DNA of 64,000 nt from Marisa cornuarietis (lineage: Eukaryota > Mollusca > Gastropoda > Architaenioglossa > Ampullariidae), in contig SMMW01000585.1 in the NCBI GenBank assembly GCA_004794655.1, positions 8,803,501-8,867,500 on the forward strand, written 5' to 3'. The position numbers were made by a program, and so were the translations under genes. Positions 36,632-51,600 of this stretch are shown here, piece by piece. Position 1 is the first letter of the stretch. The number at the start of each line of letters is the position of its first letter. The notes beneath the pieces are model-generated. The model made no database searches. It saw nothing but the letters and a program-made list of their open reading frames with translations, and was not told the DNA's origin.

Positions 36632-39600
36632 CATCAGTCTTTATTTCTTACGTGGAGAATAAGAGAAACAATCAACAGATTCTGTTAACCAATAACTCAG
36701 TTTAAGGGGACATAAAGACTAGAATAGAAGCGACCTACTTTTCAAGACCAGGTAGTGATACTGTGGAGGCAAGAGGATGGGCATACAATAGGAATGAACA
36801 ATACCTTAGTTGCTTAATAAAGAGAACTATAAAATGTATTGCATTTCTTGTGACAGTGACCTCATTATTTACTCTTTCTGTTTAGCATTTTGCATTTGAA
36901 AACTAGCGAAACTCTTGAAGTTCTGTTTAACTCATTAAAGACTTTAAATTAAACTAGTTACTCTGGAATGTACATAGTTACTCAATTGTAACAAAAAACT
37001 ATTAAAAATACTATAAGAGATACAAAAACATATAAGAAATGTCTAAGAAATCAACCATTTCTGCATTGATCCATTATGAAAGTATATTTTTTTTATAAAT
37101 TCAAAAAGAATGAAGTATGTCCAGTGGAATTTTGAAAACATTTTACACACCCTCTGAAAGTTTAGGCCAATTTCATGCAGGAATAAGTGTTGTGATGGAA
37201 ATTTTCTAAACTTCCTTTCGAAATCACTTCCTTTATGCTCTGATGGAAATATCTGTTTGTAAATGCTTTGGATAGCCTTATTTGGATTTGGTCCTACATT
37301 TCATATTCCCAGTATTTGTGTAAAAAATACAGAATGAGTTAAAAGATGCTCTTCCATTGTGTTAGACAGAGCATGTTAGAGGACATACAGCTTTAAAGAT
37401 AATTCAAGTCAAATTAAACATTAAACTACTGAGAACAGAAAAAAAAGCTATTGTCATTTAGTTACAGAAATACATGTGGATTTTGTTTTAGACAGTAGAC
37501 AAGTATATGCGATTTTTATTAACTTTCCCATATACAGATTTTATCAAACTTTGATGCAGTATTTATATTAAGAATACATGATCTTGTCATTTTGGATTGT
37601 GTGATCTTATTGGTTTATATCAATATTTGCTTTTCAGGAAGGAATCAGAATTACCGTAATGGCTTTCAGCAGTACAATGAATGGGAGAAGACTTTTGCAT
37701 TCGGTGAAGGCAGTAGCAGTTCAGAAGAGTGTGATCTTGACTCTGACGATGAAAAAAGTGCAATTGGTCAGTACATTAGTATATATTATTCTAAACATTT
37801 GAAAATAAGCAGCCGTCATGCAAGTTTAAATGTGAGGTGATTAACAAGTACAGTTACTGGATCAGAGGATTTATTTTCCTTGATTGTTGGTGGTGGGGGG
37901 GGCAGTTGGTGGGGGGAGAGAGAATTTTCTAGAATGACAAGTACTGGCTGTTGGTGTCATTGCCTGGGAAATTTCTCAACCATCAGAAAGTGATAGGCAA
38001 AACATGGTGTGATGTTAGCCACTGGAACAAGATACAAACCAGGGATAAAGCATTGTATGCTGCAAGCCACAGTTAGTGTGTATACACTCCTGTACCCTAA
38101 AGCCAAGTTCATTAGAGCATGTTAATTTTTTAAGGTTTTTTTTAAATTTAATTTTGACTGGTTTTGCTCTTCTGGATATGATAACCTGTTTAAATATTCT
38201 TTTTTCACATATATATTTTATAAACTTTACAGAATTAACTGGCTTTCTAATGTCAGAACTCTGCGTTGTACCTATTGCTTGGATATCAGATTCGTAGTAC
38301 ATATATGGGGGAGGGGGGTAAAAGCAACACCACACTTTTCAATCCTTGCCTTCCACAGGGAATGTTTCTCACACTGTTGTCTACTTGGTGACAAAATGCT
38401 CTGGAAATATACTGTCTGCAGAATGTGATGAGTGAAATTGACATTTGCTTATCTTTATACCTTTTGTGGTGACAACTCAAAAAGGTTTCATGTTTCAGTT
38501 ATTATGCCAGTCTTAAACTTATCCACTGAATGAAATGTAACAATCAATAAATGCCCAATGATACAAAAGAAACTATTAAAACCCACCTATTAGCAGCTAT
38601 AACATTGTGAGTGAAACAGTATCAGCTGGATCAGAAGTTATTGACTTGCAGGCTGGCTGTCAGTTTCTAAGTTAGACTGCCTCTCGATCCTGACTAATTT
38701 TCAGGCTGATTGATTTTTTTTCCCTGGTGGGGCTATAATGGGTGGCTAGTTTTTGCTATGGCCCAATGTGCATGGATCGCATGCTATAGCAAAAACTTAT
38801 TGACTGGCTGTGCATGGTCAGTGGGGTGGCTTCTGTTTACGTTTCTAAGGTAGCTAATACACATTTTAAGACTTGTGCAAATGAGTTTCGAAGACTCAGG
38901 CAGCTAATAGCAACTGTATCACTGAACAGGCTTTGGAACTGTATATGTGTGGATACAAAGTGCTTTCCAATTTGGACAAAGCGAAGTACAAAGACTGTAA
39001 GAATCATCAGAATCTGAGAACGATCCTAGGAGGTCTGAGAAAAGTTATATTTTTCATTTTCATATTGAGATACTTCTTCACTCCATCCCCGCAAAACAAG
39101 AGAAAATAATTTTTATGAAGATGTCCTTTTGGAAGATCCTTGCTTTCACGCTGCTAGCATGATGGACATTTGCACCTATCTAGTTAAATTATGAATTTTT
39201 CCATTGATGGACGAGGGATTAATCAGATATGGAAAGTTTTTTATTTTTATATTTTAATTTACAGTATAATATGAGGAACTCCATTGTTATTCTAGCATTT
39301 GTATTATTTTTCTTCTCAATAGAAGCTGTGCACAAACCGTTATAGGCATGTTGCCTTTGGTGGCCAGGGATTAAATGAGGGTCCAATTGTAATTGCTGGT
39401 GGATCAATAATGCATGAAATACCCTACACCTATTGATTAAATGTTCATTGCATTCCCCAGGAAGGGCTTATTTTAGAAATCAGCAATTTTTTTAAAGAAA
39501 TCTTGAAAACACTTGGAAGCTATTGTTAGCTCTGGAATATTCTTCCCAAGTTTAGTTTGATTCAATTAAGATACGATACCTTGTGAGACAGTTAGGCACA

Positions 39601-42600
39601 GAAAAGCAAACAGAGAAAAGTGCCATCATGGATTCTGATGAAGAAACTGGAACAGACTCGGGATCAGATTCAGAGTCAGGATCAGAGTCTGAGTCAGAGT
39701 CTGGTTCAGGATTGGAATTGGATGCAGAATCACAGAAAGAGTTACCTAGAAGAAATAATTCTGTTCTTCCCAAAAAGTGGAAGTCTATTGAAAAAGGAGG
39801 AAGAGTTGTTGCTAAAAAAGAAAGCAGCAAGGGCAAAAAACAAATTAATTTTGAGAGTAAACAAGACAAAGCTAGAGACATCTCACAGCCCAGCAAACCA
39901 AGTCAAGCACAGACTAAGAAAAATTACATAGCAAAATCTTCAAGTGATTCTGAAACAAGTAATGATGAAGATAATGACAGTGGTACTGCTGGAGAAGATA
40001 ACATGGAAAATTCATCTACTTCTGTTAGTACTAATGTTGCTGACAAAGCTAAATCAAAAAAGAGCGGGCATGATGAAAACAAAGATTTGGAAGATGATGG
40101 GTCTTCTGGAAGCAAATCTGAAAGTCTCGAGAAAAGTGATGAGGTCGATGAAGAAAGTGAAAATGAAGAAAGTGATAACAAAAGATCAGATATGAGCTGC
40201 AGTAAAAAGCCAGAAAAAGCAGCAAAAGACAAATCAGACACAAGTTTAAACAACAGTGATGATGAGAAGGAGGAGACTGAAGATGGAAGTGAAAGTGCAA
40301 AGTCCTCAACATTAAGTGTCAAGAGGAAACACAGTTCTAAGCAAGTAAAGGAAGAAAATACTGAAGAACAGGAATCTTTAGTGAGTAATACTGATGAGGT
40401 AAGTGAAGAAATTGATAAAGATGATTTTGATGAAGAATATACAAGTGCAGGTTCTGCTTTTGAAGAGGGCAGTAATAAAAGAAACAGAACAAGTATCAAT
40501 AAAATTAAAAAAAATAAAATGAAAAAAATCTACAAAAACTCTAGCTCTTCATCAAGCATTTCTGACAACCAAGAAATCAAGAGTGAGCAGGAGAACGAAG
40601 GATCAGACAGTGACCCAAGTGAGCAAGATAATTCATCGAAACAACTTTATAGAAGTAGTAACAGTTCAGATGAGGATGATGTAAAAAGCTGCAGAGAAAG
40701 TGATGAAAGCAGCATGGGGAAGTCAGTAAAGAAAAGGGACAAGAATGAAGGTCATCCAGAGATGATAGATGATGTTGTTGTGAGTGATGATGAAGAAGAA
40801 GAAGATGAAAACATGACTATGGAAGAGAGAAAATATGAGGATGGAGAGGAAATCAGTGAACTAGAATTGAGTGCATGTGCAGATGACAATGAGGAGACGA
40901 GTGACCAAGATGTATTGGATAAGGATAGTACAGAGGACCACATCTCTAGATCTTGTTCTCAGTCAGATACAGTGTCTGAAAAGTCAAGAAGCAGTGCCTA
41001 CAATATAAAGGTACCTGAAGAGAAAACAAAAAGAACAATGATGCTTACTCCGGATATGGCCCTAAAATCTGATAAATCTATTTTAAGAAATTTTGATTCT
41101 GCTTTGAGAATCAAAGACCCTAAATATGGTTCACGGAATGGAACTGACTTGAAAGGTGTCATCACTGAACACTGTTTACCAGAAATTGATTGTAGACTGC
41201 TTAAAGTCATGTCAAGTAGTCCATCCTTAGTTCAAGAGAGAGAATGTGGTATTGCTATAGAAAGCATGACAGGAACAAAGCCCAAATGTAATTCAGCCCC
41301 AGTGTTACGAGGGGTGCAATCATCAAAAGCAGAGATGACGAGCAGCAGTTTGGAATCAGAACTGTCTGATGAGAGCTACCTGCTCCAGAACTTTACATCA
41401 AACTCAGATAGTGAGAGTAGTGATACTGAAACCCAGAGTGGGAGTGAAGGAAGCAGTAAAGACAAAAAGAAAGAAGACAAAAGTAAGACATATCCATCAC
41501 CTGTTGAGAAGCCATGGAAATACAAGCGCCACTCTCATCCAGTGATGGAGCATGTACAGATGTATGCATTATATCCAGGTACAGTCACTTTTACCTTGGA
41601 TGGAAAATTTAACCCTACTTTCTTATTAAGAGTATTTTCTTATTATTAGGAAACAATCTCTCAGTGAATTCTGTATTTTTGTTATTTTGTTGCCTCTTGT
41701 CTCTAAGATCACATTCTAGAAGACAGTCTTGCTTTACAACAAGAGTCTGAACATGATCCAGTTTCTTATGAGGGTGAGTCTTCAGTAAACTTTGCTTAAT
41801 TGCTTGGAGCAGTTAGAAGCAGTTAGACAGATGATGGTAACATTTCACAAATAAGGTCACCGGTATCAAAAACCACATGCACTTTGTATAATGATTGAAG
41901 CCAGAAGTAAAGCCCAGAAAATCATGTTGAGTTTGCTTTTTGGTAGTTTGCTTTTGCTATTTAGTAGATCTGCAATGCTTATTCATCGAAGTTGAGAATG
42001 AAGTGAAGCTAGAGGTAGCTCAGAATGTCTTATATTAGTTAATTATTCCTCTCTTAAAAGGAAAGGACAAGTGAAACAGCAGGTTGGTCTTAAATTATAG
42101 ATAGATTGACAACATGGCAGCCTCCTAGGATTGCCCCAGAGCTAAATTTTAGGTGTGATTTTAAGTAAATGATTATTTTGCAATCCAAACTTTTGAGCAG
42201 AAACAATTCTCATGTCAGTATCTATCATTTAACCCCAACTTGCTATTTCCCCTGCCAACATATGCTTAGATTGTCATGTCAAGGAGAGTGCAAAAAATAT
42301 GTCATTCATTTTTCTACTGTGGTATAGTTTCCATGGTGTGGGGTCAGGGTGTGGGTAAAAAATCATTTCTACTGTACTTAATTTAATACATTACAAGAGT
42401 CCATTTTGATGGCTATTGTACAGGATGGTTTTCGTAACTTTTTGTATAAATGCTTCACTGTAGTGTACACCGTTTTATAAGCTTTATACCGGTGTGGAAA
42501 ATTTTGTTTTCATTATTTTATTAAAATTTATGTTCGCGACAGACAAATATGAAAGCAAAACAGATACAATTTAGAAATGTGCAATTTTTATGGCAATTAA

Positions 42601-45600
42601 AAGTAAACCTTTCTCTTGCAATCTTTCTCCTGGTTTTTTTGGATGAATAAGTGTAGGTATTATCTGCACATCTTTTGAGAACATGGTGTCCTTAGACAAA
42701 ATTTCATGTGCTTTAAACCAGGTTGGACATCCATTGGAAAAATCATCTGGTGCCTAATTTATAGAATTCAGTCTGTCACACACATAGCTGCTAGGAACAT
42801 CCAAGATTGCTAGCAAACATGGTGGCATCAGAAGTGGTGTTTATGTTTCAGATAACAGACAAGAGGACATCAGAACAACACAAGTCGTCTACAGCTGTGA
42901 GTCAGGACGAATGGTCAGTAATGATTTCCAGTTTAGCTCCTCTTGTAGACGTTTTGGTTTATTGTCATCTAAAAATATTTGGAAAATGTATTTTCATTCT
43001 ATGTGTAGACATATGTAAGTATATAAAAAGTAGCTGGTCACATTTGCAACCAAAGTAGGTGGTTATTGATTAGGCTTCAGCAAGGATCAGATTTGATATA
43101 TTCAATAAAAACTTTAATTAAATGAGAGTTTTTCAGTCCCAGAAGTTACGAATAACTTACATTTTCCCTTTAGCTTAACGTTTGTTGTTATAGTATTATT
43201 TATGTGAAGCATGATTTGAATGAGTTATTCATTCTATAACATGCTTTAATTATGAACCTAACTTTTGTGCTGGTTGCATGGCCACAAGTATGGTACTGAG
43301 TGAATCCGCTAACGTGAAACATACAACAGAATTATCTATAGCTGTCAACTTTCACTTAATGCAGATCTCTAACGGTAGAAAAGAATCATGGGCACTCACT
43401 CCATCAAAATAGCATCAGTTTTAATATCTAATTGTAATGCATTTCAATTAATATGTTGTACAGGTTCCCCGACTTCGAGAACCCAGAAACCTGTATGCTT
43501 TGAACAAAGAGTTGGGGCCTCAGCAGGCAGCAAGATGGTCTGTTTTGGTTCACTATTGGATTGGTTCCTCATCTCTTAAATTCATTTAAATTTTGACTGT
43601 TTACATTTATGTAACTGATTCTACTCATGGTTAGGTTTAGTCACGATTCACCAGCCACTTCTGGGGTTATAGTTATAAAATAAGACTAGAGTCGTTTCCC
43701 CAGGGCAATATGGGAAACTTAGGGAAAAGCATCTTGTTTTTTGTAGTTAAATGCTGTACTCAGATCCAGCAAATTTTATTTCATTTTTTTTTTACCCTAG
43801 GGCATCTTTGCTATTTCTCCAGGGGGTAAAACTTCTGCTTTATAATTTTGGAAACAAAATCGTCCTTAAATTCCCCATGTTGCCTCAAGCCAACACCTTA
43901 TCATTGCTTCATAACTATAGCCCCTGGTCATGATCTATTATGCCACTATAAAACTGTTTTGCCATGAGACTGATATGCATTCTGTGCCAACACTCGAATC
44001 ACATATTAAGAGAGTGGTAAAGATGCATCATATAAAATATACCCGAATAACTTTGAGGCTGTCATCAAGGGTTTGTCATCACTTCAACTATGGACTGGTA
44101 GGAGTGCATTGTACAGTCAGCCAAGCATGTAAACACCACAGGCAATTACTTAAAAACCACAAGTCTTCCTGCTATCAGAAGAGTAACACAGCCATTCACT
44201 CTTGCTGAGTGAGCCTTTTTGGTGTGGTCCTTTATAGTGGCATAGGTTTAATCACATAGCATCCACGATTTCAAGAAATGAATGGGGTAACATGTTCATG
44301 CTAGGCAGCAGGCACATCGCGTGCTATGCAAAGCAGCTGATGAGGCTGGAGCTAAAGCCACGCTATCCTTTATTCTGGATCTCTTGGCAGCTTGCATGTT
44401 ATATCTGGTATTGTGTCTGTTATGTGGCATGCTGTGGGGGGTCATCAGCTATTGCCTGCCAATTATTGATGTCTTAGACAAATTCCTATCATATTTGCAT
44501 ACATAACTGAAGCATAGGATTCTCCATTGCTGTTTCCATCTAGTGTTGACCTAGTGTAGTATAAATGCTCAAAGAAAAAAAAAACTTGAATAAAAATTGT
44601 TCTTTTAGGCCTTCTGAAATCCAGGTCCTGAAAGACAGAATATCTCATATCTACTATGTTCCCCCAGAACCAGAACCTTACTACAAACCAAGTAAGTCGA
44701 TTTTTGTAGCTAAAACATTTCACAGTACAAGAAATCTTTATTGTCTATTTCTGTGCAACTGAGACAGAAATTTTGTCTGATTAATCCTGCTCTCTCTGCT
44801 ATCCTTGTTTAAACTTTTTTTGTGTTTAAATGGCTTTTTTAATTTAATAAAAAATATAAATAAATCCCACTTTTAAATTGCCAGCTATTCCCAAATGCAA
44901 CATATACATTTTTTCTTAAAAATAGATTTTATCTATTTCCCAAGGCAATGAAGTGAAACTAGCCTCATTAGTGAACCTCCACCAGTTCTTAAAGTTACTG
45001 CCACCACAATGTACTTGATCTGTTTATTAAATGATGTGAGGATTTCTCGATCCACAGCTGGCATGGAAAGGACTCCAATGTGTCGTGGAGAGGCAGGTGG
45101 AGGGAAAGTGGTTTTTGAATATGATCCAAAACTACGATGTGTGAGTAGTGTTTCACTTGCTGTCCACCAATAATCTGCTTGGAGATATTTAGCTATAGGG
45201 TCATTGTGTCAGTAATTTAAAATGTCAGAGCATGGGTGCTATTAGTAATACAAGTACTGGTGAATGCTGATCTTTTATGGTACAGCTTTATGTAGGAGGG
45301 ATTATATTAGTTAGTCTAATTTGTAAATGATGCAAAATAATGCACAAAAAAATGAATGATGTAGCTTTTCAAGCAAATGATGTTTATTCAGACGTGTACA
45401 AATGTGTACAAAATAAATGACAATATATCCCCCCAGCTTAAAAAAAAAATTTCCATAGTGGTATAGTTTGCTTCAGCCATTATGGTGTGTAACCAATAAC
45501 TTGTCCCTGTGGGGTTACTCAGTTGGATCCATTATGCATGAAAAACACCACATTTTATGCCAAAAGAAGTTTATATATTGACAAACTGTATTTGTAACAA

Positions 45601-48600
45601 ATTAGAAAAGAACTTTTGAGTCACGGCCTAAATTCTTACTTGCTTCTTTTGTACAATATTACAAGTCATCTTTTGTTCAAGTCATGTTCTGACAGAATAA
45701 TGATCCCATTTCTCCTAATCCCACACTTCTTATTCCCTGTGGGTGTCCTGTCACTTTTATCTTATCTGGTCATGCTGCTGAGTGGTCACATCACACTTCC
45801 CAGAACTGGATACGCGTGCTTGCCCTGGCCGAGATTCAGAGGCAGGTATTCCTCAATAAATCGAGCATGCTGAAATGGACTGCAGTACATCATGACGAGG
45901 GAGAAAAAAAACAGGTAGCATGACCCAGTTGCATCCCCAGAGTGCTCACTCTGCCCGGTCAGCGGCCACTGGCATGCAAAAAAACAAGGAAGGCTTGCTA
46001 GCTCACTGACTCTTTTCCCCTCCTCTCCTGGTCATGCTTATGGCCAGAGGAATTTGGGAAGGGTCTCAAACTGATACGGCAAGCACCCTTCACATTCCAA
46101 CACTGCCAGCACCCACACAAAGAAATTATATGCAGGCAGTCAGGTACTGCTACCTCGGCCCACCAGATGCGTGCATGAGTGTTTGTCTGCACATGCATGT
46201 ATGCAGACAATGTTCTGCAATCTACTACGGCAAAAGAATGATAAACCAGTCACAACACATCCCATAGAGATAACATTACATGCATGTTTTTTGTTTTGTT
46301 GGCTGTTGGTTTGTTTGTAGTCTTGTGTGCAGCACATTGATCCTGCATCCACATAAGGAAATGTGCTTTACAAATTCTATTATTATTATTGTTGTTCTTC
46401 TTCTTATTATTATCTTCTTTCTCCATCAATTTCCACATTAAACCCTAACTATAAAATATTTGTCCTCTAACAAGAAAACTACTACCTATTCATTATATGC
46501 AATTAAACATCTGGTTTAAAAGCAAGTGTTACGTTGTTGTGTGCCTCTCTGGCACTAACTACCATCAAACACTGTATAGCAGAATATTTTGGAAGGTACT
46601 GTCATGGTGCAGTCCTTTCAGCTGATTTGAATTTAACTCAAAACTTGCTGTTTATTCTGTTTAAACTGGTGCACAGAGACCACCGCAATGTTCTCCATAT
46701 TAGGCAGTCATCAGAGTGAGCCAGATCACTGCTCTTATCACACTATAATGAGGCTATAAATATTTATTTATGTACCCACCTGTAGGTCGCTCTGGCCTGA
46801 CTGACCATCCCATATTGAGTAACTTTTCCTAAATGCAAGAAACTTGTGCTATTATCTAGATGAGATGCTCATTTGAGACATGCTAATTTCTGGACGATAA
46901 ACATTCCTATATGGCTATTTTACCTTTATAATATAATCTATCTTATTATTCATATAAGAAATGCTGCTTTCCTATCATATTAATATTATCATATTAGTCA
47001 AACAACTTAGAACTAATTAAAATCATTATGCACAATCAGTGGTTTAAATGCTTTTTAAAAATCCATTTAGAGCTTTCCAGTTTTTAAGATAATTTTAATA
47101 TGTTTTAATAATCATCAAATGATCATCACATCATTTAACAATCATCAAAACTGTTGTATTTTTTAATGCAGTTCATGCGATCCTGTGTCGGAGGATCACG
47201 CAATGGAACAAGCAAGTGTGCAGTGGAGCTTGAATCTGAGAATGATACCACACTGATTTTTGAGTCACGCTTTGAAAGTGGAAACTTAGCAAAAGCTGTG
47301 AAAGTGTAAGCAGATTAAGTGTACTTAAATTAACTTCTTCTTTAAATCCATTTCAAATGACTTGATGTAGATTATCACATAGTTTCAATTCACAGGAGGC
47401 CTAAAACTGGTGGAAAACATCATCACATTTTTGCGACATCCAATGACAGCAGTAAATTTTATTAATATACCAGTATATGTGTATGCATAACTATTTTTAA
47501 TCTTTAAAAGTATTACAAAAGCACAGATCGGGTATTCAATTTTAACTTGGTGCAGCAACCATCCTGGTTTGCATCTGGTTTGCTTGAAGACCTTTGAAAA
47601 CACATTAGGACACATATTAAAAAGGTGTTTTATTAACTATGAGGAAAATAAGTCAAATACAGCCTTTTTTCTTATGTCATCAAACACACAGACTTTAGGA
47701 TAGGGAGAAAGAAATGTTGTATGCATTTATGTCTGCTCATTATGGCACTCATTTCCATCTGGCAAATATCACAAAATGATGTAGAATATTTTAGAAGTTT
47801 GTTGCAAGTTGTTAACAAGTAGTGTTGATAGATTTAAGTTTACTCATCTACCCAGATTGTACAGTGTAACTATCATGAATATGTACCTCTGATTCAATAA
47901 GATTTCTGTTCATATGTGTGTGTTCACAGTGGTGACTATGAATATGAACTGTGGCTGCGCTATGACTTGTACACAGACAAACATACCCAGTGGTTTTACT
48001 TCAGCTTCAGCAACACCCGTCCCAATGTGCAGTATCGTTTTACTATTGTCAATCTGCTGAAGGTGAAAATTTCTATATTTGAAGAAGGAAGTTTAAAATA
48101 TTAATCAATTTATCTGCATGTAAAACAGTTCAAATGCAGACTTGTCAAAATTTTTTATAAAGACTACAAGTTTTGTTTTCTGTTAAAAATTATAAAAAGA
48201 ATGATAGTCAGGTGGAATGGCATTATTTTTGGGATGAAAGTACATTTTAGTTTTTTTTAATTTTAACTTATTTTCAACCTTACTGTAAGTCAAATATTGC
48301 TACAGATTTTTGTTATTGAAAGCATAAAAAGAAACCAGTTAGTAACAACTAGAAAGACCTGGAAGATTTGTTTTCTGTAGCCTGACAGCCTGTACAACAA
48401 TGGGATGAGACCATTAATGTACAGTGAAAAAGAGGCAAATTTGAAGAAAGTGGGTTGGATTCGTGGTGGTCAAGATATCAAGTACTACCGCAACAACCTC
48501 AGGTTTGTTTGTTATATATTACTTAGTTTCTGTTACTTTATATAGTACTCTTGACCTCATCTCATTTGTTTTCTGCAAGCATTTATGAATAAAATGAGTC

Positions 48601-51600
48601 AACAGTTTATATGATTTCTTAGAAGGCTTTATGTTGATCATAAACAGAAACTTTTTAATTTAAAGAAGAGTGCAAGATGTGTCTTCAATTTTGTAGCCCC
48701 TCTTAATAAGTAAAACACAAAGGCCTACTGGTAAAATAAAATGTGAAGGCTTTTACTGATTTTTAAACTTTGTTAATTAAGCTATGAGCTGGCTGGTTGA
48801 TTGGCTGAAACATACAAAAAGCTATCTGTAGAATCACGACAAAACATTTGGTGAATGTATGCTTTCCCACTCAGCAATAGCATGCTGGAACTTCTTCCCT
48901 TATGGGATATACCACCAGCAGACACTAGAGTCTTTCAAACATTCCCTTAAAGCACAGTTGTTCAAGAAACATCTGGAGTTTTAGGCCGCAAGTTTCAGTC
49001 TGGTTATTGTTCCATATCATCTTTAACTTTCACTGTTCTTATTTGTTGTACAATTTGTATTGTTTATATTATTTATGAATGTGGTTATCACTCAGCGATG
49101 TTGTGGTGAAGTGCTTTACAATTATTATTATTCTCTTAATAACCACCAGCATAATGAAGATCACATCTTAGGCAGTGTTCTTTCTTTGTAGTACCTGTTC
49201 ACACAGCCAGCTACTTTGCTTACTGACAGGCTTAGTATACTCGTAAAACACAATTTTCCATCTCCTCCTTATTATGGATTTTTGGCACGTGTTTAGTTTG
49301 CCTTCAACAGAGTCTGGCACGGGGGCTGTGGCACATTGAAAAGGGCATAGTCTGAACCATTCTTTTGCTTTATGCCAGTTCTGGTAGCTTTTATGCTGCT
49401 CAATGGCAAAGTGGAAGAATGCTTTCCTACAAGTTTCAAGTACCTGGATCTGAAGCTCTCTAAGAATGAGCAAAATAATGATGAACACTGTTATACAAGG
49501 ATAACCAGAGATCCATTAAAACTGTGTACAGCTTGAGGAGTACAGTTTCAAGTACCTGGGTGCGATACTTTCTAAGGATGGCAGTTGTGTGGTGGACATT
49601 TGTCAAATAATAACAGCAGCAATGGCAGATATGGTGAGGCTCAACAAAGTCTGGGACAGCAGGTGCATAAGCTTCGAGATAAATTCAAGCTATACAAGTT
49701 CCTGGTCATTCCCATCATGCTGTATGGCTGCAAAATGTGGATTCTGTTAACCAAAACAGGAAGAGTCAGGGATTTGATATGAAGTGCTTCTGGAGACTGC
49801 TCCAAATCTCCTACAGGGAACAAATGACATGAATTTATTTGTAATGTGGCCGCTGCTCTGGTCAGTACCCAGGAATCTCATCTCACCACTGTCAAGCGGC
49901 AAAAAACTGGTTTGGTTTGGGCATGTAGCTTGGTATAACATCCTAGCTAACACAGCCCTCCAGAGTTGTGTGGAAAGAGGACATGGACTGGGTAAACAGA
50001 AGAAAAGATGGCTGACAAACATTAAAGAGCCGACTAGCTGTCAGATGAGGGACCTACTGAAAGGGGTGCAGGATATGTCTCACTGGTGCTCCTTCACCGT
50101 TGCTGCATCACATTATGTCCTCCCCTAACGGCTGGTCGCAGTTTATGCTTGAAAATAAAATAATGTATCACCTTTGCTCCAGAAAGCCTATTAGCAAGTG
50201 GTGGGTATCCCACTTTTGCTGCCAGCTGGGATTTCTCCCATCACAAATATACAAGCTCTGCATAACATCCATAGCATCCAAGCATATTCTGGATGTGTGC
50301 ATAGCATTATGCTCCATGTGAAGAATTATTTTCTATCATGTTGTGTGGACATTCATTGTCTGTTATGTATAGTTCCTGTCATGTTGTGTGGACAGTCAGG
50401 GTCTGATATATGTACTTGGTGTCATGTTGTGTGGGCATTCAGTGTCTGGTATGTGTACTTGCTGTCATGTTGTGTAGAAATTCAGTATCTGATATGTGTA
50501 CTTGCATGCATGCATGCTTGTGCATATGTAGGCAAGCTGATGAGGTGTTTAAATAGGATTTTGTTTGACAGGTATGAGACTTCAAAGGGAGAGAAATCAT
50601 ATTTCTCATTAACATGGACCGTAGTATTGGCACATGAGAATGACACAGTATACTGGGCACACTGCTATCCATATACATACACAGATCTGCAGGTGAGTGT
50701 TAGATTCTGCCAATAACCAATCTTCACAAGATGTATTGTTGCTGTATTTTGTTTTCATAGATTTTAATACTGGGCTGTCTGCTCTCTGCATATTGTGATG
50801 TTTTTGAGCTACACTCAATATCTCATTTGTTCTTTGTACTGTACCAGATGACTATATGGAGTTATCCCGGCCTAGCTACCTCAATTCCAGCTGTATATTC
50901 CCAATTGGTCAGACCTGACCAATGAACAAGAAGAACACAAAATCAAACAACTCATCCCTCCATCCCGCCTTTGCCAGCCAGTGAGCTCTGTGGAGCCTTC
51001 GTGGGCACGTGGCCAGCATGAGGGGGGAGGGGTCTTGACTTGCTTACGTCGCCTTCGTTCGTCTTTGGCTTGGAAATACTCATGTTTCTTCACCTTCTGT
51101 GTGTTTATGCGTGTTTATGAAGGTGCATTGTTGCCTACCTTTAAAAGGTGCGGGCACATGTTTATTTTATTTTTTTTTAAAAACGCTGCAGGATTTTACC
51201 AAGTGGTGGACTGGTTCCGTATCTGGCTGGCTGAACGGTGTCCGTCGGTTAGTGCAACGTCCTCTGCCTTTCTATTAGCAGCAGTTGTTAAGAAAGTCCC
51301 TCAGCATTTCAGCGCCAGGTTTCCCTTATCGAAGGTTTCGGATCTGGAAAGATTATGGTCGTGTTCTGGATGCAGAGTTGGTAACATTCTGGCGCGCGTA
51401 TTCGTTCTATTGTTTGCCGCCCTGTGGAGGTATTTAGCCGGGAATTTTTGTGAACTCGGCTTCTGAAAGACTTTGCCACCAGAAGCAGCATGTTGCAAGC
51501 AGCGTCAACGGGTGCAAGCTACAGCCGGATCTTTGAGATGGTTTCTGGGATGCACTGTATTCAGCACCAGAGTGCCTTTGGCAGACAGAGACCTTGCTTT

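Noticed and set aside
39924..40499. Long antisense Ser/Leu-rich open frame opposite the acidic CCP exon
   Set aside because: It is the mirror of an Asp/Glu/Ser codon-rich exon; such composition keeps the opposite strand open. No splice or start context supports it.
45616..45873. 85-residue hydrophobic open frame
   Set aside because: It lies within a CCP intron, with no flanking splice sites in phase and no recognisable family.
50337..50507. CRISPR-like array
   Set aside because: The 43-bp units are contiguous with no unique spacers, so this is an ordinary minisatellite.
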